DNA from: an uncultured Chitinophagaceae bacterium
GTDB taxonomy: Bacteria; Bacteroidota; Bacteroidia; Chitinophagales; Chitinophagaceae
Assembly: GCA_937862815.1 (NCBI GenBank)
Contig: CALMED010000017.1
Location: forward strand, 29,622 to 93,621
Length of the DNA stretch: 64,000 bases
Direction: 5' to 3'
Of this stretch, positions 1 to 7,723 are shown one piece after another. Made by a program: the position numbers and the translations under genes. The number at the start of each line of letters is the position of its first letter. The first letter of the stretch is position 1. The notes below the pieces were generated by a model. That model saw nothing but the letters and a program-made list of their open reading frames with translations, was not told the origin of the DNA and did no database searches.

Positions 1-900
1 GTCGTACCCCACCACGCACATGGCATGACCGCCAAAGCCCATCATGCTGCGGTCGCCGCTGGCGGGCACCCAGATATCCTGCCCCATCATGGGCTGCATA
101 AAACTCTGCCCCACCATCATCCCAATCACCACGGGCGCGCCCTGGGCCAGGTTTTCCCGGATGGCCCGCTGGTCCACCGCGTCGTTACGGTCGCCCTGGC
201 TCAGCCGGTTGAAGCCCCGCATGCGGTAGCGGGACGCCTCCTGCTGCAACCGGTCATCGGGCTGGCGCTGGCAGTCCTGGTCGGTGTAGGGAAACCGGTC
301 ATAGGGAATATCCCCCCGTTTGGTCATGAACTCCATGGCCCGGATGATGTAAGAGCCCTGGCAACCCTGCAGCCCGATCTGGTTGTACATGAAAGACGGC
401 GAAAAGGCCACCTCGTTGGGTTGCCGGCCTGAACGGGCACTTTCAAGAATGGTATGGGCGGCGAAGGCAGCACTCCAGGCCACACAGGAGCCCTGGGAAC
501 CCTGGTTCTGGGGGGTGGGACAAAAACGTTGCAGGTTGACTGCTTCGGGCAGGGGGTTCTTGTTGGGGTCGTCGGCGAGTGGTTCGTATATCTGTGCTTT
601 TTCGAACTGACGAGGATCCAGAAACCCGCCGGTTGCCAGATTCGCCAGTTCGTTCATATTACACCCGCCGCGGCCCAGCAGCAGAAAAGCGCCGGCCGCC
701 AGCACTACAAGCAGTAACAAGCCTTTCCCGCCGCCCTTTCCACCACCGCCGCCGAACAAACGCAGCAAGAGAGGCAGCAGGGCAAAGAGGCCGCCACCGC
801 CACCTCCTCCGGGACCTATGGGGTAATTACCGCCTCCTCCGCCCGGGTTATGGTGTTGTTCCTGTTCATCGCGGGGATCATCGGTCATCCGGATAGGCAT
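1..900 (-). CDS. Membrane-anchored papain-like (C1 family) cysteine peptidase, 3' end cut by window
   Basis: The open frame runs off the window start; 300 codons are visible. Residues about 20-60 are extremely glycine-rich, then a hydrophobic stretch (about 60-78) looks like one transmembrane segment, followed by the catalytic region. The motif NQGSQGSCVAW places the papain-type nucleophile at Cys139 with the oxyanion Gln just before it, and GGHAMCVVGYD holds the catalytic His at about residue 292. The Asn of the triad would lie beyond the window. I use the ATG at 900; an ATG at 888 (MTDDPRDE) is a real alternative. It lies 66 nt downstream of lysA on the same strand. Family assignment is firm; substrate and the side of the membrane are unknown. 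Confidence 0.85.
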   Translation of the reverse strand, partial: MPIRMTDDPRDEQEQHHNPGGGGGNYPIGPGGGGGGGLFALLPLLLRLFGGGGGKGGGKGLLLLVVLAAGAFLLLGRGGCNMNELANLATGGFLDPRQFEKAQIYEPLADDPNKNPLPEAVNLQRFCPTPQNQGSQGSCVAWSAAFAAHTILESARSGRQPNEVAFSPSFMYNQIGLQGCQGSYIIRAMEFMTKRGDIPYDRFPYTDQDCQRQPDDRLQQEASRYRMRGFNRLSQGDRNDAVDQRAIRENLAQGAPVVIGMMVGQSFMQPMMGQDIWVPASGDRSMMGFGGHAMCVVGYD

Positions 901-966
901 AGCAAAAATGTTTCAGGAAAGTTACCTGAAAAAAGAGGAGCAACAAAACAAGAAATGGAAAAGGGA

Positions 967-2175
967 TCAGAGCGCCTGGTTTCGAAGCAAATCATCCAGC
1001 GTGTCGCGGCGCCGGATAAGGACAGGTTCGCCGTCTTTCACCAGGACCTCGGGCGGGCGGAAACGGGAATTGTACTGGCTGCTCATCTCATAACCGTAAG
1101 CACCGGCGTTGTGGATGACCAGTATGTCGCCTTCCCGGATCTGCGCCACGGGCCGGTCGTCGGCAAAGGTGTCGGTTTCGCAGACATTACCCGTGATCAT
1201 GTAATTCCTAAGAGCTCCTCCGGGGTTAGACAGGTTGGTGATGTGATGATATGCATCGTACATCATGGGCCGGATGAGGTGATTGAGCCCGGTATCCACA
1301 CCGGCGATCTCCACATCACCGTTTTGCTTCATCACCTGCACGGTGGCCAGGAGGTAACCGCAGGCGCTGACGAGAAATTTTCCCGGCTCAAACCATACCT
1401 GCAGGTTCCGGGAACGGGACTGATCGTGCGAGGCCAGGGCTTCCTTCAGTTTATGGGCCAGCCGTTCCACATCCGTTTCCTGTTCCGATGGATGGTAGGG
1501 CACTTTAAACCCGCCGCCCAGATCCAGCACTTCCAGGTGGGGAAACGCGGGCAGCAGTTCAAACAGCACTTCCAGTCCACGGATGAATACATCCGCGTCT
1601 TTAATATCACTGCCGGTATGAATGTGCAGGGTGCGGATGTGCAGGTGGTGGCGTTGTACCAGTTCCAATACGGAGCTGATTTGATCCACCGGTATCCCGA
1701 ATTTACTTTTTTCGTGCCCGGTGGAAATTTTAAGATTTCCGCCCGCCAGGATGTTGGGGCGGAGGCGGAGGCCCACCGGGCGGCTGCCACCGTACCGCTG
1801 TCCGAATTTTTCGAGGTTGGAGAGGCTGTCAATGTTCACGTGTACACCGGCTTCCGCCGCTTCTTCAATTTCCGCAAAGGCGATACCGTTACTGGTGTAC
1901 AAGATCTGCCCCGGCTCAAAGCCCGCCAGCAGTGCCAGTTTCACTTCGTTGATGCTGCTGCAGTCGGCATTACAGCCCAGCGAGCGTACATGGCGCAAAA
2001 CATGGATGTTGGTGAGGGCCTTGCAGGCGTAGAAGATACGGGCATCAAGTACCGAAAATGCCTGCTCCAGTTTCCGGTATTGCCGGGTGATGACAGCGGC
2101 ATCGTACACATACACGGGGGTGCCATGCGTGCGGGCTGTATTGAGCAGCAGATCCGGCGAAAGGGAATACTCCAT
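967..2175 (-). CDS. lysA: Diaminopimelate decarboxylase
   Basis: PLP enzyme that decarboxylates meso-diaminopimelate to L-lysine, the last step of lysine synthesis, in the cytoplasm. The 402-residue protein has the fold-III (alanine racemase-like) barrel: PLP lysine in YACKALTN (K52), HTGSD, the glycine-rich GGGF loop, EPGK, and the C-terminal substrate signature CETDTFA plus GAYGYEMSSQYN, which fits LysA better than carboxynorspermidine decarboxylase. Length is typical. It follows scpB by 107 nt on the same strand. The pathway partner dapA is in this window too, at 53.9-54.8 kb, but unlinked. Confidence 0.93.
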   Translation of the reverse strand: MEYSLSPDLLLNTARTHGTPVYVYDAAVITRQYRKLEQAFSVLDARIFYACKALTNIHVLRHVRSLGCNADCSSINEVKLALLAGFEPGQILYTSNGIAFAEIEEAAEAGVHVNIDSLSNLEKFGQRYGGSRPVGLRLRPNILAGGNLKISTGHEKSKFGIPVDQISSVLELVQRHHLHIRTLHIHTGSDIKDADVFIRGLEVLFELLPAFPHLEVLDLGGGFKVPYHPSEQETDVERLAHKLKEALASHDQSRSRNLQVWFEPGKFLVSACGYLLATVQVMKQNGDVEIAGVDTGLNHLIRPMMYDAYHHITNLSNPGGALRNYMITGNVCETDTFADDRPVAQIREGDILVIHNAGAYGYEMSSQYNSRFRPPEVLVKDGEPVLIRRRDTLDDLLRNQAL

Positions 2176-2282
2176 AGTGAATGCGTGAAGATCGAAATTA
2201 CCTGTAAGTCTTCAACAGGCGATGTGCTTCCATACAGTGCAGCAATCATCCTAAACAAGCAATGGACGCCACTACCTGAGCA

Positions 2283-3044
2283 TCAGGCAATGGGTTGCTC
2301 ACCGCCATCGTTTTCTCCGGAAGCGGGCGGCAGTTCATCCGCTGCGGCAGTTGTATCGGCATCGGGCGTTGTCGCGTCTGAAGAAACTGCGTTGTTGCTC
2401 ACCAGCGATCCGTCTTCGGTTACCATCAGCACATCTGCTTCATCTGTTGCAGTTTCTGTTTCTTGCGGGTGAAGCGAGGTGGGCTCTGCCATTTCATCGG
2501 GCACGATTTCGCGGATGCGTGGCAGGTCCTCCCTGGAATTGATGCCAAAATAGTCCATGAACGAACGGGAAGTGGCGTACACCAGTGGGTGGCCGGGCAT
2601 GTTCTCGTTTCTTCCGGTAATAACAATCAGTTCTTTTTCCAGGAGTTTCTGCACGGTATAGTCGCAGCTTACCCCGCGGATGGCTTCCATCTCCCCCTTG
2701 GTGATGGGCTGTTTGTAGGCGATGATCGCCAGCGTTTCCAGGGCGGCAGCACTGAGACGTTTGAGAAACTTATCGCCATGGATCTGAACCACTGTTTGGT
2801 GGTACTGCCGCTTGGTGAGGAACTGCCAGCCGCCGCCTGTTTCCCGTACTTCAAAGGGGTAGAACTCCGATGCATATTTTTCGCGGACCGCGGCAATGGC
2901 GGCTTCCACCTGGTCGAGTGAGGCACGGTCTTCAATAAACGCATGTGCGTTGTTGAGCATGTCCGTCAGCTCCAGGGTGGTGAGGGGTCGGTCGGCTGCA
3001 AAAATCAGCGCCTCGATATGGGGTATGATGGCAGAAATTTCCAT
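2283..3044 (-). CDS. scpB: SMC-ScpAB condensin subunit ScpB
   Basis: Winged-helix kleisin-associated subunit that, with ScpA, binds the SMC ATPase and helps chromosome segregation. Residues 1-170 carry the recognisable tandem winged-helix body, with HIEALIFAADRPL at the start and ALETLAIIAYKQPITKGEMEAIRG (read as AIIAYKQPITKGE) in the middle. The C-terminal 70 residues are acidic, Thr/Ser/Ala-rich and low in complexity, and extend the protein to 253 residues compared with about 180-200 in many homologues. scpA is not adjacent. It sits 51 nt downstream of atpG and upstream of lysA, so probably in one transcription unit. Confidence 0.9.
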   Translation of the reverse strand: MEISAIIPHIEALIFAADRPLTTLELTDMLNNAHAFIEDRASLDQVEAAIAAVREKYASEFYPFEVRETGGGWQFLTKRQYHQTVVQIHGDKFLKRLSAAALETLAIIAYKQPITKGEMEAIRGVSCDYTVQKLLEKELIVITGRNENMPGHPLVYATSRSFMDYFGINSREDLPRIREIVPDEMAEPTSLHPQETETATDEADVLMVTEDGSLVSNNAVSSDATTPDADTTAAADELPPASGENDGGEQPIA

Positions 3045-3095
3045 GAATGATAATGCGGGTTATAGCAAAGCGAATGCGGCTCTGCTGTTCAGGCA

Positions 3096-3983
3096 TCAGC
3101 CGTTAAGGGCAGCTGCGCCGCTAACGATTTCGGTCAGTTCGGTGGTGATGGCTGCCTGGCGGGCGCGGTTGTAGCTGATCCGCAGGGAGCGCAACAGTTC
3201 GTTGGCGTTGTCGCTGGCTTTGTCCATGGCGGTCATCCGGGCACCGTGTTCACTGGCATTGGCATCGAGCACCGCTTTGAACAGCTGGGTATTCAGGATT
3301 TTGGGCATGAGTTCTGTGATCAGTTCTTCTTTGCCCGGCTCAAAAATAAAATCCGATTTTTGGGTACTTCCGGCCTTTGGCTCCACTTTGGGAATGGGCA
3401 GAAAACGTTCTACCTTAAAACGTTGGGTGCCGGCATTTTTGAATTCGCTGTAAACCAGTTCCACCACATCGTATTCGCCGTTTACAAACGCTTGCATGGC
3501 AGCTGCCGCAGCTGCCTGTACCTGCTCAAAGCTGAGATGGTGAAACAGGTCGCGGTAGGTATCGCTGGTGGTGAAGCCGGCACGCTGGAGCGCTTCCAGT
3601 CCCTTCTTCCCGATGCCCCATACATGTACCTGGCCTTTGGCCTGCTGCGCAGCGTATTGACCGGCAATGGTTTGCCTGGCCAGTTTGACGATGTTGGCGT
3701 TGTAGGCGCCGCAGAGGCCCCTGTCGCTGGTGATCACGAGGAACAGTACTTTTTCAACGGGACGTTCTGCTGCGAGCTTCAGCACACTTACATCACCATC
3801 GCTGTTGCTCACAATATTGCTGAGGGTGTCCTGCAGTTTCTGGGCATAGGGGCGCATCTGGATGATGGCGTCCTGGGCCTTCCGCAACTTGGCGGCACTC
3901 ACCATTTTCATGGCTTTCGTAATCTGCTGCGTACTCTGTACACTCTTGATTCGGTTCCGTACCTCTTTTAATTGACCGGGCAT
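3096..3983 (-). CDS. atpG: F1Fo ATP synthase gamma subunit
   Basis: Central rotor stalk of the F1 sector of ATP synthase. The 295-residue protein has the expected ends: N-terminal MPGQLKEVRNRI...TKAMKMVSAAKLRKAQ helix and C-terminal MTAMDKASDNANELL...YNRARQAAITTEL helix, which form the coiled coil inside the alpha3beta3 ring; SDRGLCGAYN is the conserved Rossmann-like portion. In most Bacteroidota atpG follows atpH-atpA, but here no atpA is upstream: the next gene is rplL, behind a terminator. A possible -7 box lies 67 nt before the start. The gene appears intact; its isolation is the oddity. Confidence 0.95.
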   Translation of the reverse strand: MPGQLKEVRNRIKSVQSTQQITKAMKMVSAAKLRKAQDAIIQMRPYAQKLQDTLSNIVSNSDGDVSVLKLAAERPVEKVLFLVITSDRGLCGAYNANIVKLARQTIAGQYAAQQAKGQVHVWGIGKKGLEALQRAGFTTSDTYRDLFHHLSFEQVQAAAAAAMQAFVNGEYDVVELVYSEFKNAGTQRFKVERFLPIPKVEPKAGSTQKSDFIFEPGKEELITELMPKILNTQLFKAVLDANASEHGARMTAMDKASDNANELLRSLRISYNRARQAAITTELTEIVSGAAALNG

Positions 3984-4049
3984 CTGTGTCTCGTTTTATA
4001 TGGAAAAAGTAGAAGGGACGCGGTTATCGTATAACCAATTTTCAGCCCG

Positions 4050-4057
4050 CAAAGGTA
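4050..4057 (-). promoter_or_regulatory. Candidate -7 box for atpG
   Basis: On the minus strand this reads TACCTTTG, a perfect match to the Bacteroidota -7 consensus TAnnTTTG, 67 nt before the atpG start. No good -33 TTTG is present 19-20 nt upstream, so the call rests on one element. It would give atpG its own transcript, independent of the terminated rplL mRNA. A small palindrome (GGTTAT/ATAACC, 4022-4036) would fall in the leader. Confidence 0.45.
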
Positions 4058-4151
4058 ATGGAAAGCGGCTGAAAAGTCTGCAGCAGGGAAGAATTTGTGG
4101 AAATCCGGGAACAGGAAAAACGGACGGACATACCCCGGAAAAGACGGGCAC

Positions 4152-4178
4152 AAAAAACCCCGGTCGCAGGGACCGGGG
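4152..4178 (-). terminator. Rho-independent terminator after rplL
   Basis: Minus-strand hairpin with an 8-bp GC-rich stem (GACCGGGG read on the plus strand at 4171-4178 pairing with 4158-4165) and a 5-nt loop, followed by six T on the minus strand (A run at 4152-4157). It lies 30 nt beyond the rplL stop, so the rplKAJL transcript ends here rather than continuing into rpoBC. Confidence 0.85.
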
Positions 4179-4208
4179 TAACTTGTTGGGGAGGAAAATT
4201 TCCGGTTA

Positions 4209-4583
4209 TCAGGCAATTTCCACATCGGCACCGGCTTCTTTCAGCTTGGCAGCGATTTCTTCTGCTTCGGCTTTGGAGATGCCTTCTTTTACGGGCTTGG
4301 GAGCGCCATCTACCAGGTCTTTGGCTTCTTTCAGACCGAGGCCGGTGAGGTCTTTTACGATCTTCACCACGTTCAGTTTGGAAGCACCACCGCTCTTCAG
4401 GATTACATCGAAAGCGGTTTTCTCTTCTACAGCAGCAGCGCCACCACCGTCGCCGGCAGCCACCACTACAGCAGCAGCAGCGGGTTCAATGCCGTAATCT
4501 GCCTTTAATACATCGGCCAGCTCCTGTACTTCTTTTACAGTGAGGCCCACCAGTTGTTCAGCTAATGCTTTTACGTCAGCCAT
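4209..4583 (-). CDS. rplL: 50S ribosomal protein bL12 (L7/L12)
   Basis: Stalk protein that recruits translation factors to the large subunit; present in several copies bound to L10. 124 residues, with the N-terminal dimerisation helix ([17 protein letters not shown]), an Ala/Gly hinge around residue 40-50, and the C-terminal factor-binding domain ([10 protein letters not shown]...[16 protein letters not shown]). Length is typical. It is last in rplK-rplA-rplJ-rplL, 134 nt after rplJ, with a hairpin in that gap and a terminator behind it. The usual next genes rpoB and rpoC are absent. Confidence 0.97.
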   Translation of the reverse strand: MADVKALAEQLVGLTVKEVQELADVLKADYGIEPAAAAVVVAAGDGGGAAAVEEKTAFDVILKSGGASKLNVVKIVKDLTGLGLKEAKDLVDGAPKPVKEGISKAEAEEIAAKLKEAGADVEIA

Positions 4584-4685
4584 TTTTTTACGTTTTAACC
4601 GCCTTCATAGCCCTTGGACCAGCTCCGGCGGATGGTTATGAAAAGTGTCACATTTGTACCTCAGTGACGTTGGTTGTGTGGTTGA

Positions 4686-4712
4686 ATCCGCTTCCCTGCG
4701 GAGGAAGCGGAT
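4686..4712 (-). promoter_or_regulatory. 10-bp hairpin in the rplJ-rplL spacer
   Basis: Inverted repeat ATCCGCTTCC / GGAAGCGGAT (4686-4695 and 4703-4712, loop 7 nt), 5 nt past the rplJ stop. On the minus strand it is not followed by a T run, so it is not an ordinary terminator. Likely roles are a partial attenuator, an RNA-processing site or a 3'-end protector that lets rplL mRNA exceed rplJ mRNA. The structure is seen; the role is inferred. Confidence 0.55.
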
Positions 4713-4717
4713 GGGGA

Positions 4718-5233
4718 TTATTCGGCCGGGGCCGCTTCTCCCTTCTGTTCGGCATTGTGCAGCAGTGCGGCAATCACGCGCTTGGCAGGAGACTGCAGCA
4801 GACCGATCACTTCGCCGATCAGTTCATTCTTCGTCTTGATCTGGGTCAGCACCTTCAGCTGGTTGTCGCCGGTGTACACATCGCCGTTGATAAAGGCGGC
4901 CTTGAGTACAGGACGCTCGCCGTTGCTTTGCTTGCGGAACGAACTGATGATCAGAGCGGGTTCCTTGGGGTTCTCGGAGAACATCAGCGCCGTTACGTTG
5001 TTGAGGGCGTCAAACACGCCGTTGTAACGCTCGGCATCCAACGACTCCAGTGCTTTCCGGATAAGGGTGTTCTTGGCCACCTTCATCTCCACCTGCTTGT
5101 CAAAGCAGGCCCGGCGCAGTTTTCCCACTTGTTCAACGGTGAGCGATTCGGTATCGGTGATGTAGAAGTTGTTGTACTGAGCGAACTTGCCTTTCAGCAC
5201 TTCAATCACTTCATTCTTTTGTTCTTTGGTCAT
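4718..5233 (-). CDS. rplJ: 50S ribosomal protein uL10
   Basis: Base of the ribosomal stalk: binds 23S rRNA at the GTPase-associated centre and anchors bL12 dimers through its C-terminal helix. 171 residues, starting MTKEQKNEVIEVLKGKF, with the conserved core KVAKNTLIRKAL. Translation start is the ATG at 5233, 28 nt after the rplA stop. That spacing leaves no room for the long L10-binding leader that regulates rplJL in Escherichia coli, unless it lies inside rplA. Confidence 0.96.
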   Translation of the reverse strand: MTKEQKNEVIEVLKGKFAQYNNFYITDTESLTVEQVGKLRRACFDKQVEMKVAKNTLIRKALESLDAERYNGVFDALNNVTALMFSENPKEPALIISSFRKQSNGERPVLKAAFINGDVYTGDNQLKVLTQIKTKNELIGEVIGLLQSPAKRVIAALLHNAEQKGEAAPAE

Positions 5234-5261
5234 GATGTATGGTTTTTAAACCCTGAAAGGA

Positions 5262-5954
5262 TTAGTTCACAAATGCTTTGGTGTCAACGGCAATGCCCGG
5301 GCTCATGGTGCTGGCCATGTAGATGCTCTTCAGGTAAGTACCTTTAGCCGTGGAAGGTTTTGCCTTGATAATGGCAGTGAGGAACTCCTGCGTATTTTCA
5401 ACAATCTTTTCCGGGGCAAAGCTTACCCGGCCGATCGAGGCATGCACGATGCCGGCTTTGTCCACTTTAAAGGCAATCTTACCGCCCTTCACTTCCGTAA
5501 CCGCAGCGGCCACGTCGTTGGTCACTGTACCAGTCTTGGGGTTGGGCATAAGGTTGCGGGGTCCCAGCACTTTACCCAGCTTACCGATTTTGGGCATCAC
5601 GGCCGGCGTGGCGATGATCACATCCACATCGGTCCAGCCACCTTCAATTTTGGTAATGAACTCATCCAGTCCCACGTGGTCGGCGCCGGCAGCGGTAGCT
5701 TCGGCTTCCTTATCGGGGGTGCAGAGTACCAGTACCCGCTTGGTTTTACCCGTTCCGTGAGGAAGAGTTACCGTACCGCGGATAGCCTGGTCGGCTTTTT
5801 TGGGATCCACACCCAGGCGGATGTGTACGTCCACCGAGCTGTCGAATTTGGTGCAGTTGATTTGCTTTACAAGTGCAGAAGCTTCCTTCAGGGAATAAAT
5901 TTTGTTGTTATCCACCTTCGCTTCAGCTGCTTTTCTTTTTTTCGTAAGAGACAT
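5262..5954 (-). CDS. rplA: 50S ribosomal protein uL1
   Basis: Mobile L1-stalk protein that helps tRNA leave the E site and, in several bacteria, represses its own operon by binding rplK-rplA mRNA. 230 residues, typical length; [14 protein letters not shown] at the start and the signature block [20 protein letters not shown] near residue 120-140. It follows rplK by 41 nt on the same strand and precedes rplJ by 28 nt. Confidence 0.97.
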   Translation of the reverse strand: MSLTKKRKAAEAKVDNNKIYSLKEASALVKQINCTKFDSSVDVHIRLGVDPKKADQAIRGTVTLPHGTGKTKRVLVLCTPDKEAEATAAGADHVGLDEFITKIEGGWTDVDVIIATPAVMPKIGKLGKVLGPRNLMPNPKTGTVTNDVAAAVTEVKGGKIAFKVDKAGIVHASIGRVSFAPEKIVENTQEFLTAIIKAKPSTAKGTYLKSIYMASTMSPGIAVDTKAFVN

Positions 5955-5995
5955 GTTTGAAACAGTTTAGGTTTGCGGGAGCAAACAGGTGAATA

Positions 5996-6439
5996 TTAAT
6001 TTTCCCAGGGGGCTTTACCTTCAACGGTGATACCCATGCTGCGGGCGGTACCGGCCACCATGCTCATGGCACTGTGGAGGGTAAAGCAGTTGAGATCGGG
6101 CATTTTGTCTTTGGCAATCACTTCCACCTGCTCCCAGGTTACCTTACCTACTTTCACGCGGTTGGGTTCCTTGGAACCGTTCTGCAGTTTGGCGGCTTCC
6201 AGCAACTGAATTGAAGCGGGGGGCGTTTTAATGATAAAGTCGAACGACTTATCGGTGTAAACTGTGATTAGAACGGGAAGTACTTTTCCCTGCTTGTCCT
6301 GCGTACGGGCATTGAACTGCTTGCAGAACTCCATGATGTTGACACCCTTGGAACCAAGGGCCGGACCTACGGGAGGTGCAGGGTTGGCTTGTCCGCCTTT
6401 TACCTGCAGCTTCACAAATCCTGAGATTTCTTTGGCCAT
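5996..6439 (-). CDS. rplK: 50S ribosomal protein uL11
   Basis: Binds the GTPase-associated region of 23S rRNA. 147 residues from the ATG at 6439 ([16 protein letters not shown]), the standard uL11 start; an upstream in-frame ATG at 6493 would add 18 residues not found in the family, so it is rejected. The N-terminal [15 protein letters not shown] motif and the C-terminal KMPDLN...GTARSMGI region are intact. First gene of its transcription unit: a strong promoter lies about 100 nt upstream and the nusG unit is terminated before it. Confidence 0.97.
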   Translation of the reverse strand: MAKEISGFVKLQVKGGQANPAPPVGPALGSKGVNIMEFCKQFNARTQDKQGKVLPVLITVYTDKSFDFIIKTPPASIQLLEAAKLQNGSKEPNRVKVGKVTWEQVEVIAKDKMPDLNCFTLHSAMSMVAGTARSMGITVEGKAPWEN

Positions 6440-6544
6440 TGTAAAATTGTTTTTTGGTGATAGCGTCCTCCGCATGTTACAGACGACTCCCAATTCTGAT
6501 CAGCCCCCGGCGAGGGGCAGATGACAAAGAACTTTTGGGGAGCG

Positions 6545-6575
6545 CAAAGGTAGCAAAAAAATTGGTTTCTCCAAA
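6545..6575 (-). promoter_or_regulatory. Promoter of rplKAJL
   Basis: Minus-strand TTTG (6572-6575), 19-nt spacer, TACCTTTG (6545-6552): a full match to the Bacteroidota primary-sigma promoter (-33 TTTG, -7 TAnnTTTG). Transcription would start near 6538, giving a leader of about 100 nt before rplK. The leader has a GCCCC/GGGGC hairpin and could hold an L1-binding operator, which I cannot prove by eye. Confidence 0.8.
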
Positions 6576-6731
6576 GGTTTTCCGGGTGTTTTTAACACAC
6601 CCGGGACGCCCGTAGCCATGGGCAGAAAAAGCAGGTAGCGTTAAAAGGCCTGCTTTCGCAGTACGACCACCGGGCACTTCACCCGGTACTGGTCACCCGG
6701 TTACTAATCAGCCTTTCTGAGGCTGTCCCAC

Positions 6732-6755
6732 AAAAAACCCCGCCGGTGGCGGGGT
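6732..6755 (-). terminator. Rho-independent terminator after nusG
   Basis: Minus-strand hairpin ACCCCGCC-ACC-GGCGGGGT (8-bp stem, 3-nt loop; 6737-6755) followed by a T run (A run 6732-6737). It lies 8 nt beyond the nusG stop and separates the tufA-secE-nusG unit from rplKAJL. Confidence 0.85.
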
Positions 6756-6763
6756 CAGAAGTT

Positions 6764-7327
6764 TTAAGCGATCTTTTCGACCTGCATGTAATTCAGTTCC
6801 ACCGGGGTGGCGCGTCCGAAGATCTTAACGGTTACCCGCAGCTTCTTCTTCTCGTCGTTCACCTCTTCAATCACCCCGTTAAAATCGTTGAACGGACCAT
6901 CAATGATCTTAACGGTTTCGCCCACGATAAAGGGCTCACTCATGGTCATTCCACCGGCATCAGCCATCTCGTCCACTTTGCCCAGCATCTTGTTCACCTC
7001 CGCCTTGCGAAGAGCAATGGGGTGTTCCTTCCCAAGGAAGTGAATTACATTGCTGGTATTGCTGATGGTCTCCCGGATTTCGTCACTCATCTTCCCCCCC
7101 TCGATCTCAATCATCACATACCCGGGGTAAAAATTCCGTTCCCGCACCACTTTTTTTCCGTTCTGCACTTTATATACCTTTTCCACGGGCAGAAACACCT
7201 GTTTAACGATGTTACTCCAGCCACTGCGTGTAATTTCTTTGTCCAGGTATTCCTTCACCTTTTTCTCCTTGCCGCTCACCACCCGCAGCACATACCATTT
7301 ACTTGTTTCCACATTTGCAGCTTCCAT
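6764..7327 (-). CDS. nusG: Transcription elongation/antitermination factor NusG
   Basis: RNA polymerase-bound factor that suppresses pausing and links polymerase to Rho or the ribosome. 187 residues: N-terminal NGN domain (KWYVLRVVSGKEKKV, FYPGYVMIE) and C-terminal KOW domain (GETVKIIDGPFNDFNGVIEEV). Start ATG at 7327, 8 nt after secE. Conserved secE-nusG pair within the tuf/ribosomal block. Confidence 0.96.
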   Translation of the reverse strand: MEAANVETSKWYVLRVVSGKEKKVKEYLDKEITRSGWSNIVKQVFLPVEKVYKVQNGKKVVRERNFYPGYVMIEIEGGKMSDEIRETISNTSNVIHFLGKEHPIALRKAEVNKMLGKVDEMADAGGMTMSEPFIVGETVKIIDGPFNDFNGVIEEVNDEKKKLRVTVKIFGRATPVELNYMQVEKIA

Positions 7328-7335
7328 TACCTTAC

Positions 7336-7530
7336 TTATTTAAACAATGAATAAAACAGTTCCAGCACGTTGGCGATGCCGAAATCCATCACCCATACAA
7401 TAGCTGTGATGATGATGGTGGCTACCAGAACAATCATGGTGGACTGTTGTAACTGCTGCCAGGTAGGCCAGGTCACTTTTTCCATCAGCTCCCGGTAAGA
7501 ATCCCTGAAATAAACGGATAATTTGTTCAT
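7336..7530 (-). CDS. secE: Preprotein translocase subunit SecE
   Basis: Small clamp subunit of the SecYEG channel in the inner membrane. 64 residues from the ATG at 7530 (MNKLSVYFRDSYREL); a GTG two codons earlier is possible. The amphipathic N-terminal helix with the conserved WPTWQQL motif is followed by one transmembrane helix (about residues 30-53). The short, single-helix form is the common one outside gammaproteobacteria. Sits between tRNA-Trp and nusG. Confidence 0.93.
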   Translation of the reverse strand: MNKLSVYFRDSYRELMEKVTWPTWQQLQQSTMIVLVATIIITAIVWVMDFGIANVLELFYSLFK

Positions 7531-7588
7531 AAACACATGTTTTGCCTGTTTGCGGAAACCGGCTTTTGTCCGTTGTCTCCGGCTGCAG

Positions 7589-7659
7589 CACGGGCACCAG
7601 GATTCGAACCCAGACTAAAGGTTTTGGAGACCTCTGTACTACCGTTATACTATGCCCGT
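7589..7659 (-). tRNA. tRNA-Trp (anticodon CCA)
   Basis: 71-nt cloverleaf on the minus strand: acceptor ACGGGCA/TGCCCGT, D arm with AACGGTAG, anticodon loop CTCCAAA giving CCA, T arm with GGTTCGAATCC, and G as discriminator base. CCA is not encoded. Its place between tufA and secE is common in Bacteroidota. Confidence 0.96.
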
Positions 7660-7663
7660 AAGA

Positions 7664-7703
7664 ACAATTAGCTAATCAGCGAATTTGCTAATTAGCTAAT
7701 TGT
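7664..7703 (-). repeat. AT-rich 12-bp inverted repeat between tufA and tRNA-Trp
   Basis: ACAATTAGCTAA (7664-7675) is the exact reverse complement of TTAGCTAATTGT (7692-7703), with a 16-nt loop. It lies 20 nt past the tufA stop and 5 nt before the tRNA. No T run follows on the minus strand, so it may be a processing or mRNA-stabilising hairpin rather than a terminator. Confidence 0.6.
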
Positions 7704-7723
7704 AACAATATAAGAACTTAATC

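Noticed and set aside
850..2472. 540-codon plus-strand frame across lysA
   Set aside because: It is the antisense of lysA, whose motifs are perfect; the plus-strand product has no family features and unusual composition.
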